Shown here: piece by piece, positions 19,081 through 28,250 of the stretch | How positions within the stretch are numbered: the stretch's first letter is position 1 | How the letters are laid out: each line of letters starts with the position of its first letter | Notes under the pieces: generated by a model | Databases searched by the model: none | What the model was told of the DNA's origin: nothing | Seen by the model: only the letters and a program-made list of their open reading frames with translations | Program-made: the position numbers and the translations under genes | NCBI RefSeq assembly: GCF_028747785.1 | Contig: NZ_CP118159.1 | Location: 117,965-181,964 of the forward strand | Direction of reading: 5' to 3' | Length of the DNA stretch: 64,000 nt | Source: Halosimplex aquaticum | GTDB lineage: Archaea > Halobacteriota > Halobacteria > Halobacteriales > Haloarculaceae

Positions 19081-19339
19081 GGGGTTGGAACATGCTTCTA
19101 TCGAGGAGTGGCTTCCACCCGATGAAGCGGTACAGTTCCTCCATACCGACATCGTGGAACGGGAGCATATCGACCTTCTGAAGGCGATGAACCAAATGTA
19201 CGAGAGGGAAATTCTGTCGCCAGCAGACCTGACTGATGAAGACCTTCACCTCATTCGCGACTGCTTGGACGGTCGGACAACGAACGAATTGACCGGGGAA
19301 GAGATTCGAGGGCTCGCAGAGCAGATGTTCGATCTCTAA
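19046..19339 (+). CDS. Small acidic hypothetical protein
   Basis: A 97-residue, all-helical looking protein (MGLYLSGQ... EQMFDL) whose start lies inside the end of the preceding gene. The overlap and shared strand suggest a functional pair with the 17932 protein. No motif was recognised. Confidence 0.55.
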   Translation: MGLYLSGQKAGEGLEHASIEEWLPPDEAVQFLHTDIVEREHIDLLKAMNQMYEREILSPADLTDEDLHLIRDCLDGRTTNELTGEEIRGLAEQMFDL

Positions 19340-19475
19340 CCGTCCGGGATGGGACTGGGCCCCGGAGTTATTATCGCGGGGGGAGATGGAACGTGGTACT
19401 TCACCATCGAGTGAACTACACGGCAGACAGTAGTTGAGACCGGCCTTCTCAATGCATATGGTATTCTGGCGTAGT

Positions 19476-19486
19476 TCATAAATAGT
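19476..19486 (+). promoter_or_regulatory. TATA-like box TTCATAAATAG for the UPF0175/PIN operon
   Basis: AT-rich box about 30 bases before ATG 19513, in a 170-base gap that holds no gene. The position suits a leaderless transcript. Confidence 0.5.
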
Positions 19487-19512
19487 ATGAAGACGTAGTC
19501 TGGGATAGAACG

Positions 19513-19881
19513 ATGGCACGAATCACCGGGTCATATCCAGACGACCTCGACCTCCTCATCGAGGGTGCTGTTGAGGCTGGTGTGTTTGGTGGCAAGAGCG
19601 ATGCATTGCGAGAGTTCGTGCGTGAATACTTCGAGGACCACGAGAACGAACGTATTGCAGCTGCGGTGGCTCTCTACGAACGAGAGCGGATCACGCTCGG
19701 TGATGCTGCGAGACTCGCTGATGTCGACCGCTGGACAATGCGTGATATCCTCCGTGAGCACGGCGTCGAACTCCGTCTCGGACTCGTTGACGAAGACGAC
19801 GCAGCCTATGAGGTAGAGGCAGCAAGCGAACTCGAATTCGGTGATGAGGATTCGGACGACGAGGAGTCACGTGCGAAATGA
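19513..19881 (+). CDS. UPF0175-family antitoxin
   Basis: A 122-residue protein with a ribbon-helix-helix-like N-terminus (PDDLDLLIEGAVEAG, SDALREFVREYF), the UPF0175-type core 'AVALYERERITLGDAARLADVDRWTMRDILREHGVE' and an acidic tail. UPF0175 proteins are antitoxins of PIN/DUF3368 toxins, and the next gene encodes such a PIN protein, overlapping by 4 bases (ATGA). As a DNA-binding antitoxin it probably represses its own promoter, whose TATA-like box is at 19476. Confidence 0.82.
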   Translation: MARITGSYPDDLDLLIEGAVEAGVFGGKSDALREFVREYFEDHENERIAAAVALYERERITLGDAARLADVDRWTMRDILREHGVELRLGLVDEDDAAYEVEAASELEFGDEDSDDEESRAK

Positions 19882-20384
19882 CTGGTGATGATATTCCAGC
19901 GAACCCGAGCGTCCTGAACACGACTGTCCTCTCGAATTTTGCGTACATCGATCAGCTGTGGGTAGTTGCTGACCTCTCTGGAATCTGTACGGTACCAGTC
20001 GTTCGTGAGGAGCTCGAACACGGCGTTGATAACCACCCATATCTCCAGGAAGCACTCGATACGCTTGATAACGAAATCCCAGTCGCGACGATTTCGGATA
20101 CTGTCGCAAACAGAGAAGCCGTTGTTGGTGGGCATCTTGATCCCGGGGAAGCACAGGCGTTCGCCCTCGCCGACGCACACGACGGTCGACTGCTCACAGA
20201 CGACGGAGATGCCCGGTTGTTTGCGAAAGACCAGGGCGTGACCGTTGTCGGGTCGGTCGGAGTTCTGTTGGCTGCAATCGATGCTGGAAAGATTGATGAA
20301 GCGACTGCTGACGTGTGGCTGTCGACCTGGATCGATGAAATTGGGTACTACGTCCCGTATCGTACGATCTCGGAGTATCGATGA
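19878..20384 (+). CDS. DUF3368/PIN-domain toxin
   Basis: A 168-residue PIN-like protein: NTTVLSNF near the N-terminus, VVREELEHGV, LDPGEAQAFALADAHDG and LLTDDGDARLFA are the DUF3368 signatures. PIN toxins are metal-dependent ribonucleases using four acidic residues. The first position, usually the aspartate of D-T-x-x-L-S, is asparagine (N14) here, so activity may be reduced or lost; E and D residues at the other positions remain. It is encoded directly after its UPF0175 antitoxin (4-base overlap). Confidence 0.78.
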   Translation: MTGDDIPANPSVLNTTVLSNFAYIDQLWVVADLSGICTVPVVREELEHGVDNHPYLQEALDTLDNEIPVATISDTVANREAVVGGHLDPGEAQAFALADAHDGRLLTDDGDARLFAKDQGVTVVGSVGVLLAAIDAGKIDEATADVWLSTWIDEIGYYVPYRTISEYR

Positions 20385-20443
20385 CGGGCTTGCTCGAAGT
20401 TCGAAACGCCTGATTAGTGTGACCGTGAACACGTCTATTACCA

Positions 20444-21352
20444 ATGAGTGAAGCCGACAGACGGCTGTCCGAAGAGAGTGAACAACGGTTTCTTGACCTG
20501 TACGCCCACCTATTGGTGTATGTCAACGATCGGTTCGATGTCATCGAAGAGATCGAAACAGTCGCTGACCTCGAACAGCACTATACTGACGAGCTTCTGC
20601 CGCTCCGAAACACGCTGTACAACGAGTCAACGACGGACCTGATAGAGGATTTCGTTGAACAGAACCCTGCTGACCTGTCGGAAGCTGATCTCGAGCAGGT
20701 CGCAGCATGGACGGACTTCATCACTGGGGAGTTCGTCGTCGTCCGCTATCGTGAAGACGACGCGATCTTCCTGGATTGGACAGAACCGCCGAAAACATAC
20801 GCAGTCCGCCCAGCTCGGCTACCGTTCGCCGACCTGTGGGATGAATCCGCACTTCCAGTCCCGGTTTCGAGTGTCGCTCTGTTACCGTTCGAGGATCAGA
20901 TCGTCTACGACGGGTGGATCGGAATTAAGAATATCATTTTCGGGGGCTCGCTCAGTACTGACATTGACGACGAGTACGAGGAGGCCAAACATCGCTTCGG
21001 CATAATCGACTCGCTTCCAGCACCTGAGGAAGACGAAAAGACGGACGCCGAGGAGTTGCGCTTCTACATGAAGAACAAGCGTAACCGAGAGCGATACGCG
21101 TCGGAGATCGAGCATTTACGAGAGAAATCCGACGAATTGGAGCGGATTTACCACCAGGAGATGGGGAAGGCACGAGCCCGAAGCTTGGGTCGCGAACTGC
21201 GCGAGTTGGGACTCAATGAAGCCTATGTAGCCATTTACGATGATCGGATTATCACTAGTGCCCCCTCCGAATCCGAGGTTCGCAAGCTACTCGAAGAGAT
21301 TATGCCCGCTGGGAAGGCTGACCACCCCTACATCTACCACTTCGATCCCTAA
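20444..21352 (+). CDS. Hypothetical protein with charged coiled coil
   Basis: A 302-residue acidic protein of unknown family. The N-terminal two thirds appear globular (FITGEFVVVRYREDDAIFLDW, AVRPARLPFADLWD); residues about 210-265 form a charged helix with heptad character (KNKRNRERYASEIEHLREKSDELERIYHQ). The gene is monocistronic between the toxin gene and a minus-strand gene. No function can be assigned. Confidence 0.6.
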   Translation: MSEADRRLSEESEQRFLDLYAHLLVYVNDRFDVIEEIETVADLEQHYTDELLPLRNTLYNESTTDLIEDFVEQNPADLSEADLEQVAAWTDFITGEFVVVRYREDDAIFLDWTEPPKTYAVRPARLPFADLWDESALPVPVSSVALLPFEDQIVYDGWIGIKNIIFGGSLSTDIDDEYEEAKHRFGIIDSLPAPEEDEKTDAEELRFYMKNKRNRERYASEIEHLREKSDELERIYHQEMGKARARSLGRELRELGLNEAYVAIYDDRIITSAPSESEVRKLLEEIMPAGKADHPYIYHFDP

Positions 21353-21367
21353 ACGAGAGTCCACAGC

Positions 21368-21727
21368 CTACGACTGGAGTTGCGTGACAGTCGACGCGAT
21401 TTCACTCTTGGTCGGTTCGCTTGAGAACTCAAACACGCTGTCCCCGACACCGAAGGCGTACCTCTGGTAGGAGACGTCGACGTGAATCCAGCATTCGACA
21501 TTGTTGTCTGTCGCCTCATACTCGGCTTCATCTGTATTCTCTCCGTGCTTCAGCACATCGAGCAGGTATTCTTCGATACGTGGCGCATTCGTGATTTGCA
21601 GGAGATGGTCGGCAGCGACGTTATCCAACACGTCTGCTGGGGTTCCGTATCCGTCGCCGACGAGATAGAACTCGCCATCGTACTCGTGTGACTCGATCTG
21701 AACACGGAGTGCGTACGTCTCAGCCAT
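21368..21727 (-). CDS. Small hypothetical protein
   Basis: A 119-residue protein starting MAETYALRVQIESHEYDGEF. The frame is open to 21802, but ATG 21727 gives the typical composition. Beta-rich, with a central segment LLQITNAPRIEEYLLDVL. No family recognised. It ends 15 bases from the end of the convergent 20444 gene. Confidence 0.5.
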   Translation of the reverse strand: MAETYALRVQIESHEYDGEFYLVGDGYGTPADVLDNVAADHLLQITNAPRIEEYLLDVLKHGENTDEAEYEATDNNVECWIHVDVSYQRYAFGVGDSVFEFSSEPTKSEIASTVTQLQS

Positions 21728-21834
21728 ATCGGTAATTCCGAAGAGCCACGTATCAGACTGTCTGTTACAGAGACTGCCTGCCAGTGGCCGCGTCGTGAAC
21801 AAGATTTAGTCGGAATGGCTCGCAACCACTGTAT

Positions 21835-22806
21835 ATGTCTTTCACCGCCAGCTGGCACACGCTTCTCGAGGAGGTTGACGACCTCCCCGAGAGTGCGACG
21901 CTCATTACGCCACTCTCCCATCGGCGATTTCGTATTACTGACGTACAGGACGCTCGCGTCATCATTCAGTTCGAAGACAGAGACGAGACACGGCCGCTCC
22001 AGCGCGACCAGTTCGAAACGCTCTATCGCCGAATCGAGGACGCTCCGGACGGGTTTGATCTTGACCGTCTCCCGGCGGATGCCGATCCATACCCTGCGGT
22101 GTTGAGTGTCCATCCACGATTCGAGGTTGATGAGGACGCTGGCGTCATCACACAATCAGAGGTCGCGACGGTGACGCAGGTGGTGGGCGCGGAACAGGAA
22201 CCCACAGACCAAGAACGAACAGAACCCGACGGACTGGATGTCTACTCGGACGCGCTCCTCCTCATCGACGCACTCGAACGTCACGATGTGACAGATCTCC
22301 CTGAACTAGAGACGAACGCGTTGGTGAATCTTTACACACTGCTTTCGGATGTGCAGCGAGATGCCAATGATTTCCGCCAAGAGGTCGCGGATGTCCTCCT
22401 CGCTCGACTCCATCACGACCGTCCAGTGTCCGGGCAGTACGGCTCTGTCCAACGGACGAGTCGCCGCAACCGCTCGCTCAAAGACGACGAGCAGGTGCTG
22501 GAACGGCTCGAGAATGCTGGCATCGACCGTGAGCGTGTACTGAGCGTCGACCGCTCGAAAGTCGATGAAGCACTTGAAGTCACTACGCTCTCCGACTCCG
22601 ATGTGTACGAGGTCGGAGAAAGCGAATACGTTCGCAAAGCGGAGGTCGATGAAGATGTGAAAGAATCCCGGCTCCAGGGGCTGAAGGACCGACTCGCTGC
22701 TAGCGAGGACGATGAGGCGAACCAGCTCCGAGCGGAGATCGAAGAGCTCGAACAGCGTATCGACGATCTCACCAGTTTCCGCACAGGTACGGAGATGCAA
22801 GGATGA
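21835..22806 (+). CDS. Hypothetical protein with C-terminal coiled coil
   Basis: A 323-residue protein with a beta-rich N-terminal domain (LITPLSHRRFRITDVQDARVIIQF), a middle helical domain (ALLLIDALERHDVTDLPELE) and a C-terminal coiled coil of about 45 residues (SRLQGLKDRLAASEDDEANQLRAEIEELEQRIDDL). It ends 4 bases into the next gene (ATGA-type overlap), so it is probably co-transcribed with the pRiA4b-like gene. No function assigned. Confidence 0.6.
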   Translation: MSFTASWHTLLEEVDDLPESATLITPLSHRRFRITDVQDARVIIQFEDRDETRPLQRDQFETLYRRIEDAPDGFDLDRLPADADPYPAVLSVHPRFEVDEDAGVITQSEVATVTQVVGAEQEPTDQERTEPDGLDVYSDALLLIDALERHDVTDLPELETNALVNLYTLLSDVQRDANDFRQEVADVLLARLHHDRPVSGQYGSVQRTSRRNRSLKDDEQVLERLENAGIDRERVLSVDRSKVDEALEVTTLSDSDVYEVGESEYVRKAEVDEDVKESRLQGLKDRLAASEDDEANQLRAEIEELEQRIDDLTSFRTGTEMQG

Positions 22807-23686
22807 CTGCCTACCGCTTTCGCGTCAAGTTCGACCCCGATCCGACGTCACTGTGGCGGGATATCGTTGTCGGCGCGGATAGAACGATCACCGAGTTTCA
22901 GTCGGCGATCAACCCTGCAGTCGGGCTGACCAGGGCCACCTCTGGTTCGTCGGAGAGGGTGAAGACTACTGGGACAGCGCCGTCAAATACCAGTGCCCGC
23001 AAGAGTACGAGGAGTCGCCTGGTGGCGATCCGGTATTGCGTACGGAACGGATTGAGAATGCCGGTGAGGTGACGATCGGCGAGATGACCCGCCAGCTCGG
23101 TCTCGAACAGTACGATCGCATCTGCTATCTCTACGACTACGGCGATGAATGGCGGTTCTACGCCATCTTGAAGGAGGTTCTCAGTGATGAGTCGAGCGAC
23201 AAAGAACCGGAGATCGTGAAAGAGAAAGGCGATCCTATCGACGACCAGTACGCCTCTCCGGGAACCACTGAAAGCGATCCGCCGCTCCCTGATCCACTCT
23301 ATTCAGTGCTCCCTGAAACTGCGGTCCCCGTTGCGGATCTTCGTGAGTTGGAGAAGCGCGATGATATCGTCCACGTCATTCCATTACTCAGTCTCGAAAC
23401 CGGGTTCGGGGCGGTTTGCGAGCGGTTTGCGATTCAGTTCGAGGATACGGGGTACGTCCTCGAAAACTTCCAGCCGGGGTGGCAGGTCGTTGAGGAAGTC
23501 GATGGGGTAGACAAGACGGAGGAAGAACTCCTCGCGGCCCTTGTAGACGCAGTACGTGAGTGGCACGCTGAAATCGCAGAGATATCAGGTGCCATGACGG
23601 GACAGCATTTCGGTGAAGAGACGGTTGAAGCGATGCACGTCGAATTGGAAGCAGAACTCGAACGGAAGGGATACGGCCACCTCTAG
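22803..23686 (+). pseudogene. pRiA4b ORF-3-like protein, broken by one frameshift
   Basis: The first frame reads MTAYRFRVKFDPDPTSLWRDIVVGADRT, the start of the pRiA4b (IS1096 passenger-like) fold. At about 22925-22935 the frame changes to DQGHLWFVGEGEDYWDSAV, and later IGEMTRQLGLEQYDRICYLYDYGDEWRF, where the YDYGDEW motif is diagnostic of the family. The change fits a single missing base. The C-terminal half to 23686 is intact. Family members are found on plasmids and beside IS elements; their role is unknown. The large transposase gene follows 65 bases downstream. Confidence 0.75.
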
Positions 23687-23751
23687 TCTGCTCTCTTGAC
23701 TGTCCGTCGAAGAGAACGAGTTCTTGGCTGTGAAATGTCCAGCGTCCCGTA

Positions 23752-25428
23752 GTGGCACCAACCTGTGAGTCTCGGCGCAGCGTCTTTCGTCGGATCGCAC
23801 ACCAGCAGCACGTCGAGTGGCCCACATATGACTCGACACCGCTGTACGATCGAACCTCGCTCGCCGGGTTAGAATCGGACGTTCGAGTCGTCTCGAGTGT
23901 CTGGTTTACGCACTCTGACCATGACTCACTCGAACAGTTCGTCTGCTCGATTCCTCTGGCCTACTTCCGCTTCGAGGCCCACGACTGCTACGGAAGTTCG
24001 ACACACTACGAGATGGATACCCTCTTTCGCGTCTTCGTGCTGAAAGAACTCCACGGATGGCAGCACGAAACATCTCTCGTCGAGTACCTCGATAGCCACC
24101 CCGCACTCTGCGGACGCCTAGAGTTGGGGACGGTGCCCGATCAATCGACACTGTGGCGCACCTGGAACAAGCGCTTCACGCGAGATCTCCGCGAGACGGT
24201 CCAGAAAGCGGCTCGAACGATCCTCATCAAAGCGCAAAACGCGGATGTCGCCGTACCACGCGAACCAGAACGAAATCTCCCGTATCGAGGCCACGACGCC
24301 GCTGAATCGAACCCTGACGACCAGGCCATCCTCGACAAGGCAGGGACGATTACCAAGCACGTCAGTCGCGTCGTGTTCCCCGCGTTCTCGCTCAACCGTG
24401 GCGAGGGCTGTGAGATTCCCGAGAACGCATACTGGGGCTTACAGACCTACTTAGGACTCCGTGAGAACTTGGCCGCCAACGAGGGCGCTCGCAGCTTCAT
24501 CCACGAGTCGACACGTGATCGAACACCACTCGGGCATGGTCATCGTGACCAGATTCGTGATCTCCCTATCGAGCAGATTCGTGAGATGTACCGACAGGCA
24601 ATCCGGCAACTCATCAACGAGCTCGCGGAGACGGAGGAGTTCTTCCGCGCAGGTATCGTTGCCATCGACATCACCGAGGACGATCCCTTCACGGGCGATA
24701 GGACGGACCACGAGGACGAGATTATCGGAACGAAGGAGAAGAACGACGAGTACGCCTACCAGTGGGCGACAGTCCAGCTGGTCGGAAACGCTGTCCCACT
24801 CGTGCTCGATGCCTGCCCGGTACGGAAAGGCGAGTCACGCAAAGAGATCGTTGAGGACTTGTTAGATTCGGCTGAGGGCCTCGTTCACGTCGATAACGTC
24901 CTGATGGACAGGGAGTTCGACAGTCAGCACGTCCTAGAGATGATCAGCCAGCGCGGGCTCTCCTACGTCGTCCCAAAGCGGATGCAGACCAGCGAGAAAG
25001 CCCAAGCCAAGCGCCTTCTCAAACGAGGGAAGGATCGCTACGAAACTGATCGAAAACTGCACTTGGGCGACAACGAGTGGCACTCGACGACGCTGATCTA
25101 CCGTCGGAAAGAGAACTCTGAACACGACGACCACGGGCAATATTCGGTGTTCATGACAAACCGAGGAAGTGGCCTTCTCACTGAGTATGGCTATCGTTGG
25201 GAGATCGAGAGCGGCTACAAATCGATCAAACGGTTCATGGCCGCTACAACGTCGAAGCACTTCGGCCTGCGGTTCTTCTACTTTGCGTTCGCGTGTCTCC
25301 TGTACTCGATCTGGCGAGCGGTGGATTTGCTCGTGCAGGTTGAGTTGACCGGTGAGTACGAGCATTCGCCAATTGTGACGGCCGACAATACGCTCACGCT
25401 GCTGAAGAAGGAGACCGGAATCGGATAG
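23752..25428 (+). CDS. DDE transposase of a haloarchaeal IS (IS4-like fold, family not assigned)
   Basis: A 558-residue transposase starting at GTG 23752. The middle has VAIDITEDDPF (first D), VHVDNVLMDREFDS (second D) and the C-terminal YGYRWEIESGYKSIKRFMAATTS, a Y-x(2)-R-W-x-IE-x(2)-YK signature with the catalytic E, as in IS4-like DDE enzymes. The N-terminus has a helical DNA-binding part (YEMDTLFRVFVLKELHGW). It looks full length. No convincing terminal inverted repeats were found in the flanks by eye, so the ends of the element are not given; it may be a solo or decayed copy. Confidence 0.85.
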   Translation: MAPTCESRRSVFRRIAHQQHVEWPTYDSTPLYDRTSLAGLESDVRVVSSVWFTHSDHDSLEQFVCSIPLAYFRFEAHDCYGSSTHYEMDTLFRVFVLKELHGWQHETSLVEYLDSHPALCGRLELGTVPDQSTLWRTWNKRFTRDLRETVQKAARTILIKAQNADVAVPREPERNLPYRGHDAAESNPDDQAILDKAGTITKHVSRVVFPAFSLNRGEGCEIPENAYWGLQTYLGLRENLAANEGARSFIHESTRDRTPLGHGHRDQIRDLPIEQIREMYRQAIRQLINELAETEEFFRAGIVAIDITEDDPFTGDRTDHEDEIIGTKEKNDEYAYQWATVQLVGNAVPLVLDACPVRKGESRKEIVEDLLDSAEGLVHVDNVLMDREFDSQHVLEMISQRGLSYVVPKRMQTSEKAQAKRLLKRGKDRYETDRKLHLGDNEWHSTTLIYRRKENSEHDDHGQYSVFMTNRGSGLLTEYGYRWEIESGYKSIKRFMAATTSKHFGLRFFYFAFACLLYSIWRAVDLLVQVELTGEYEHSPIVTADNTLTLLKKETGIG

Positions 25429-25732
25429 AGAGTGGTTTTACTCGTGTTAGCGCGGCGTCTGAGTGGCAACGCTGTCGGAAGCCGCCAAAATTCGCGTGTG
25501 TAGTTGGATTTCCAAGAGGAATAGCCGTTTGGAGAGCAATCTGAGCCAGTTCCCGATCACTGAAACAGCTGAAAACACACATTACAGCCCCGCTAAACCC
25601 TCTGTAGTCTCAACTTCCACACGGCAGAAAAATTGTATAGCGATATACGATTTATAAAAATACGATTTGCTGGATTTCTTGGAGTAAGGGCCTTCAGACG
25701 TTGAATTGGAGGAAATAGAGCAAATTTCTAGT

Positions 25733-25762
25733 TGGTCGTGATTACACGAATAATCACGACCA
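25733..25762. repeat. Perfect palindrome, 12-bp arms with 6-bp spacer
   Basis: Arms TGGTCGTGATTA and TAATCACGACCA flank the spacer CACGAA. The 12-6-12 geometry is like the core site of a tyrosine recombinase, and such an enzyme is encoded 1.2 kb downstream (26966). It could equally be an operator or a transcript hairpin. Confidence 0.6.
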
Positions 25763-25936
25763 CTTTCAAGTACCCCGCCGCCGTCCGGTAAGCACGAATG
25801 CTGCAATCGGCTCAGAACGGCGCTTCCCCCAGGGTAGAGCCGCCGAGACCGGGCTGCGAGTTTGCTGTAGTTCCACTCAGCGACGTCGAAGAACTAGCGG
25901 AATACCGCAGTTCGATATAGGACGAATGACCTCAAT

Positions 25937-25944
25937 CTATATGG
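25937..25944 (+). promoter_or_regulatory. TATA-like box CTATATGG for the DUF7342/recombinase operon
   Basis: Centred about 27 bases before ATG 25968, the leaderless spacing. No ribosome binding site precedes the ATG. Confidence 0.5.
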
Positions 25945-25967
25945 AGATAGGGCGTGAACGGTAACGT

Positions 25968-26507
25968 ATGACCGAAGACGAATCGAATTCTAAGGGTCTG
26001 ATGGAGCGCCAGACCACGGGCGAAGACCGCGTGCGGATGGCCGCCCGACAGCTGTCGGAGCCGCGGACGGCCAACTGGATCGCCTCCGAAGCGGGCTGGT
26101 CACACGAGCCGACCAAGCGCGTCCTCGAACGACTCGTCGACGACGGGATCCTCCACCGTGACGAGAGTGGTACGCACACGACGTACTACCCTGATTACCG
26201 CCGCCAGGCGATGCAGGAGGCGATGCGGCTTCGCGACAGCGGGCACACTGTCGAGGAACTCACGGACCGTGTCGCCGATATGAAGGCGCAGATCCGCGAC
26301 TGGGAGGATGAATTCGACGTCCAGTCGCCGAACCAGCTTCGCGGAACGCTCGCCGAGGAGGGTCTCGACGCCGACGAAGAAGACCGTCGCCGTGAGATCG
26401 CCCGCGAGTGGGAACACCTCCAGCGGCGCATCGACATCGTCGGCTTCGCCATCCGCGAATGGGACTTTCTCACTCCAACGAACGAGCCTGCCGAGGCCAG
26501 TAGCTGA
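25968..26507 (+). CDS. DUF7342-type winged-helix regulator
   Basis: A 179-residue protein. Residues about 25-70 form a winged helix (ARQLSEPRTANWIASEAGWSHEPTKRVLERLVDDGILHRD), followed by a helical, probably dimerising region. Haloarchaeal DUF7342 proteins usually sit in two-gene units with a small partner, as here. The first gene of a three-gene run, it is separated from the second by 3 bases, and likely controls expression of the recombinase downstream. Confidence 0.75.
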   Translation: MTEDESNSKGLMERQTTGEDRVRMAARQLSEPRTANWIASEAGWSHEPTKRVLERLVDDGILHRDESGTHTTYYPDYRRQAMQEAMRLRDSGHTVEELTDRVADMKAQIRDWEDEFDVQSPNQLRGTLAEEGLDADEEDRRREIAREWEHLQRRIDIVGFAIREWDFLTPTNEPAEASS

Positions 26508-26510
26508 CGG

Positions 26511-26969
26511 ATGTCGGTCCCGCATCCCGGTGGTGACCCGAACGCAAACTTCTACGCCCAGCTGAAGCGGGATGTCCTCGACCGTTTGCCACAGATCACG
26601 ACGGTCGAGTTCGTTCCTGATGATATCGAGGCCAAACAGCTGCGGGCACGGTTCGATCCAGCCCGTCTCGATCCTTCGACAGGGCCTGAGTCGCCGGAAC
26701 TGTCCATCAAGTGGTACCGACAGGAGCCACATGATTGGTTCCGTATCAACTACACCGACCCGAACACGGGATTTCACGCGGGGTGGCACCAGGACGAGGA
26801 CCATCCCGATCTCGGACGAACGCATTTCCAGTATTCAGCCGGCGATGCGGAGGATCGCTGGGGAATCACGTTTGAACACGAGACCCCGTCGCTGATCCTC
26901 TGGGAGATCGTCGAAGCGCTTCTCGAGGATGTCCGTCCGAAGTATCAGTACGCGAACGAGGACTCATGA
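26511..26969 (+). CDS. Partner protein of the DUF7342 regulator
   Basis: A 152-residue acidic protein with a beta-rich core (LSIKWYRQEPHDWFRINYTDPNTGFHAGWHQDEDHPD) and a C-terminal helix (LILWEIVEALLEDV). A small protein of this kind follows DUF7342 in other haloarchaea; a toxin-like role is possible but unproven. It overlaps the recombinase gene by 4 bases. Confidence 0.6.
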   Translation: MSVPHPGGDPNANFYAQLKRDVLDRLPQITTVEFVPDDIEAKQLRARFDPARLDPSTGPESPELSIKWYRQEPHDWFRINYTDPNTGFHAGWHQDEDHPDLGRTHFQYSAGDAEDRWGITFEHETPSLILWEIVEALLEDVRPKYQYANEDS

Positions 26970-28207
26970 CAGCACGAGAACGCGCTGATCGGTCGCTTGC
27001 GAGCTCCTTCGAACGGTATCTCCAGGACAAGGGGAAGGGTCGCGGTGGCGACGGCGGGAACTATCGACGGAACGCAGCGCGTGAGCTTGAGCGGTTCGCC
27101 GAGTGGGCCGCCGCCGACCGCGGTCGCGATGACTGGACGGGAGTCGTTCCCGACGGCGTCGACCGAGAGCCGGCGTTCGAGGACCTCGACGAACGAATAT
27201 TTCGAGAGTACGCTCGTCACCTCGCCGGAGATCGGGGACTCAAGCAGAACACGGTACAAACCTATTATCGCTATATCTCTGCGTGGTGCGGCTGGTGCGT
27301 CAACGAGGGGTATCTCGAAGCACACTACGCCCAACGGGCGAGTGCGATGGCGCCGCTGCCCGAGGACGACGGTCGTAAGCCCGGCGACCAGCAGGCCTGG
27401 ACGTCCGAACAGCGTCACGAACTCACCCGTCACGTCGACGAGCAGGCTCGCAACGCCATCGAGACGTACACGACACTCCCGGCGGATACTGCCCCCCTCG
27501 ACAAGCAGAGAGAGCGGTACGAAGCTCTGAAGGCGGCACGCGACCGGGCGCTCGTGTTCGTACTCGCGTACACCGCCGTCCGTGTTGGGGAACTCCTCCG
27601 GGACCCGAACGACCCACGCCGGCGCGGTGTCCGCTGGGAGGACCTCTCCCTCGACGACGGGAGTATGGACGTCTACCGGAAGAAACAGCAGTGGGACGCC
27701 GCGAGTCTCCCCGACCCGGTGATCTCGCCACTGCGGAGCTACCGCCAGCTGATGGATCCACCGACGGAGCGCTGGCCGGTGTTTCCGACGTTTGACCAAC
27801 GGACGCTCGCAGGGCTCGTCCAGGATGAACTCGCCGACCGAGGGGAACGCCCGGAAGCAATTACTGAACGCCGTGAGGAGTACGCTCGCGACCTACTGCT
27901 GGCACTTGCTGAGGATATTCGACCGCCGTCAATCACGACAGACGGCGCACGGTCGATTCTCCAGCGACTCTCAGAGGCCGCAGAGATCGACATTGACCAT
28001 CCGAAACACGACTATCTCGCGCCCCACGGTGGCCGGCGTGGGATGGGTGAGGTCCTCGTCAGAGCCTTTGGATACACCGTGGCGGCCCGATATCTCGACA
28101 ATTCAGAGGAGATGGTTCGAGAGCGATACTCCCACATCGAGGCCGGCGAGCTTGGTGATGTGGCGACAGAAGCACTCAACGAAGTCGACTCTCTGAACCG
28201 TACGTGA
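26966..28207 (+). CDS. Tyrosine recombinase (phage integrase family)
   Basis: A 413-residue site-specific recombinase. The N-terminal SAM-like core-binding domain (YLQDKGKGRGGDGGNYRRNAARELERF, FREYARHLAGDRGLKQNTVQTYYRYI) is followed by the catalytic domain with R206 (TAVRVGELL), H354-x-x-R357 (HGGRRGMG) and Y388 (RERYSHIE). The enzyme would cut and rejoin DNA through the tyrosine at paired core sites; the palindrome at 25733 is a candidate. It is the last gene of the DUF7342 operon. It may integrate the element or resolve plasmid multimers. Confidence 0.88.
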   Translation: MTARERADRSLASSFERYLQDKGKGRGGDGGNYRRNAARELERFAEWAAADRGRDDWTGVVPDGVDREPAFEDLDERIFREYARHLAGDRGLKQNTVQTYYRYISAWCGWCVNEGYLEAHYAQRASAMAPLPEDDGRKPGDQQAWTSEQRHELTRHVDEQARNAIETYTTLPADTAPLDKQRERYEALKAARDRALVFVLAYTAVRVGELLRDPNDPRRRGVRWEDLSLDDGSMDVYRKKQQWDAASLPDPVISPLRSYRQLMDPPTERWPVFPTFDQRTLAGLVQDELADRGERPEAITERREEYARDLLLALAEDIRPPSITTDGARSILQRLSEAAEIDIDHPKHDYLAPHGGRRGMGEVLVRAFGYTVAARYLDNSEEMVRERYSHIEAGELGDVATEALNEVDSLNRT

Positions 28208-28250
28208 ACGAGGAGACGAGACGAATTTAGATGAGTGTCTGAGTTCCCGA

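Larger units (their letters stand above)
25429..25967. other. 540-base intergenic region between transposase and DUF7342 operon
   Basis: No credible gene is seen. The first half is the presumed 3' flank of the transposase. The central part is AT-rich (about 25615-25680), unlike the surrounding DNA. A perfect 12-6-12 palindrome lies at 25733-25762, and the promoter of the DUF7342 operon lies at the 3' end. A short open frame (25463-25657) has no coding character. Confidence 0.5.

Noticed and set aside
25463..25657. 64-codon frame after the transposase
   Set aside because: Composition unlike neighbours, no partner, crosses the AT-rich patch.
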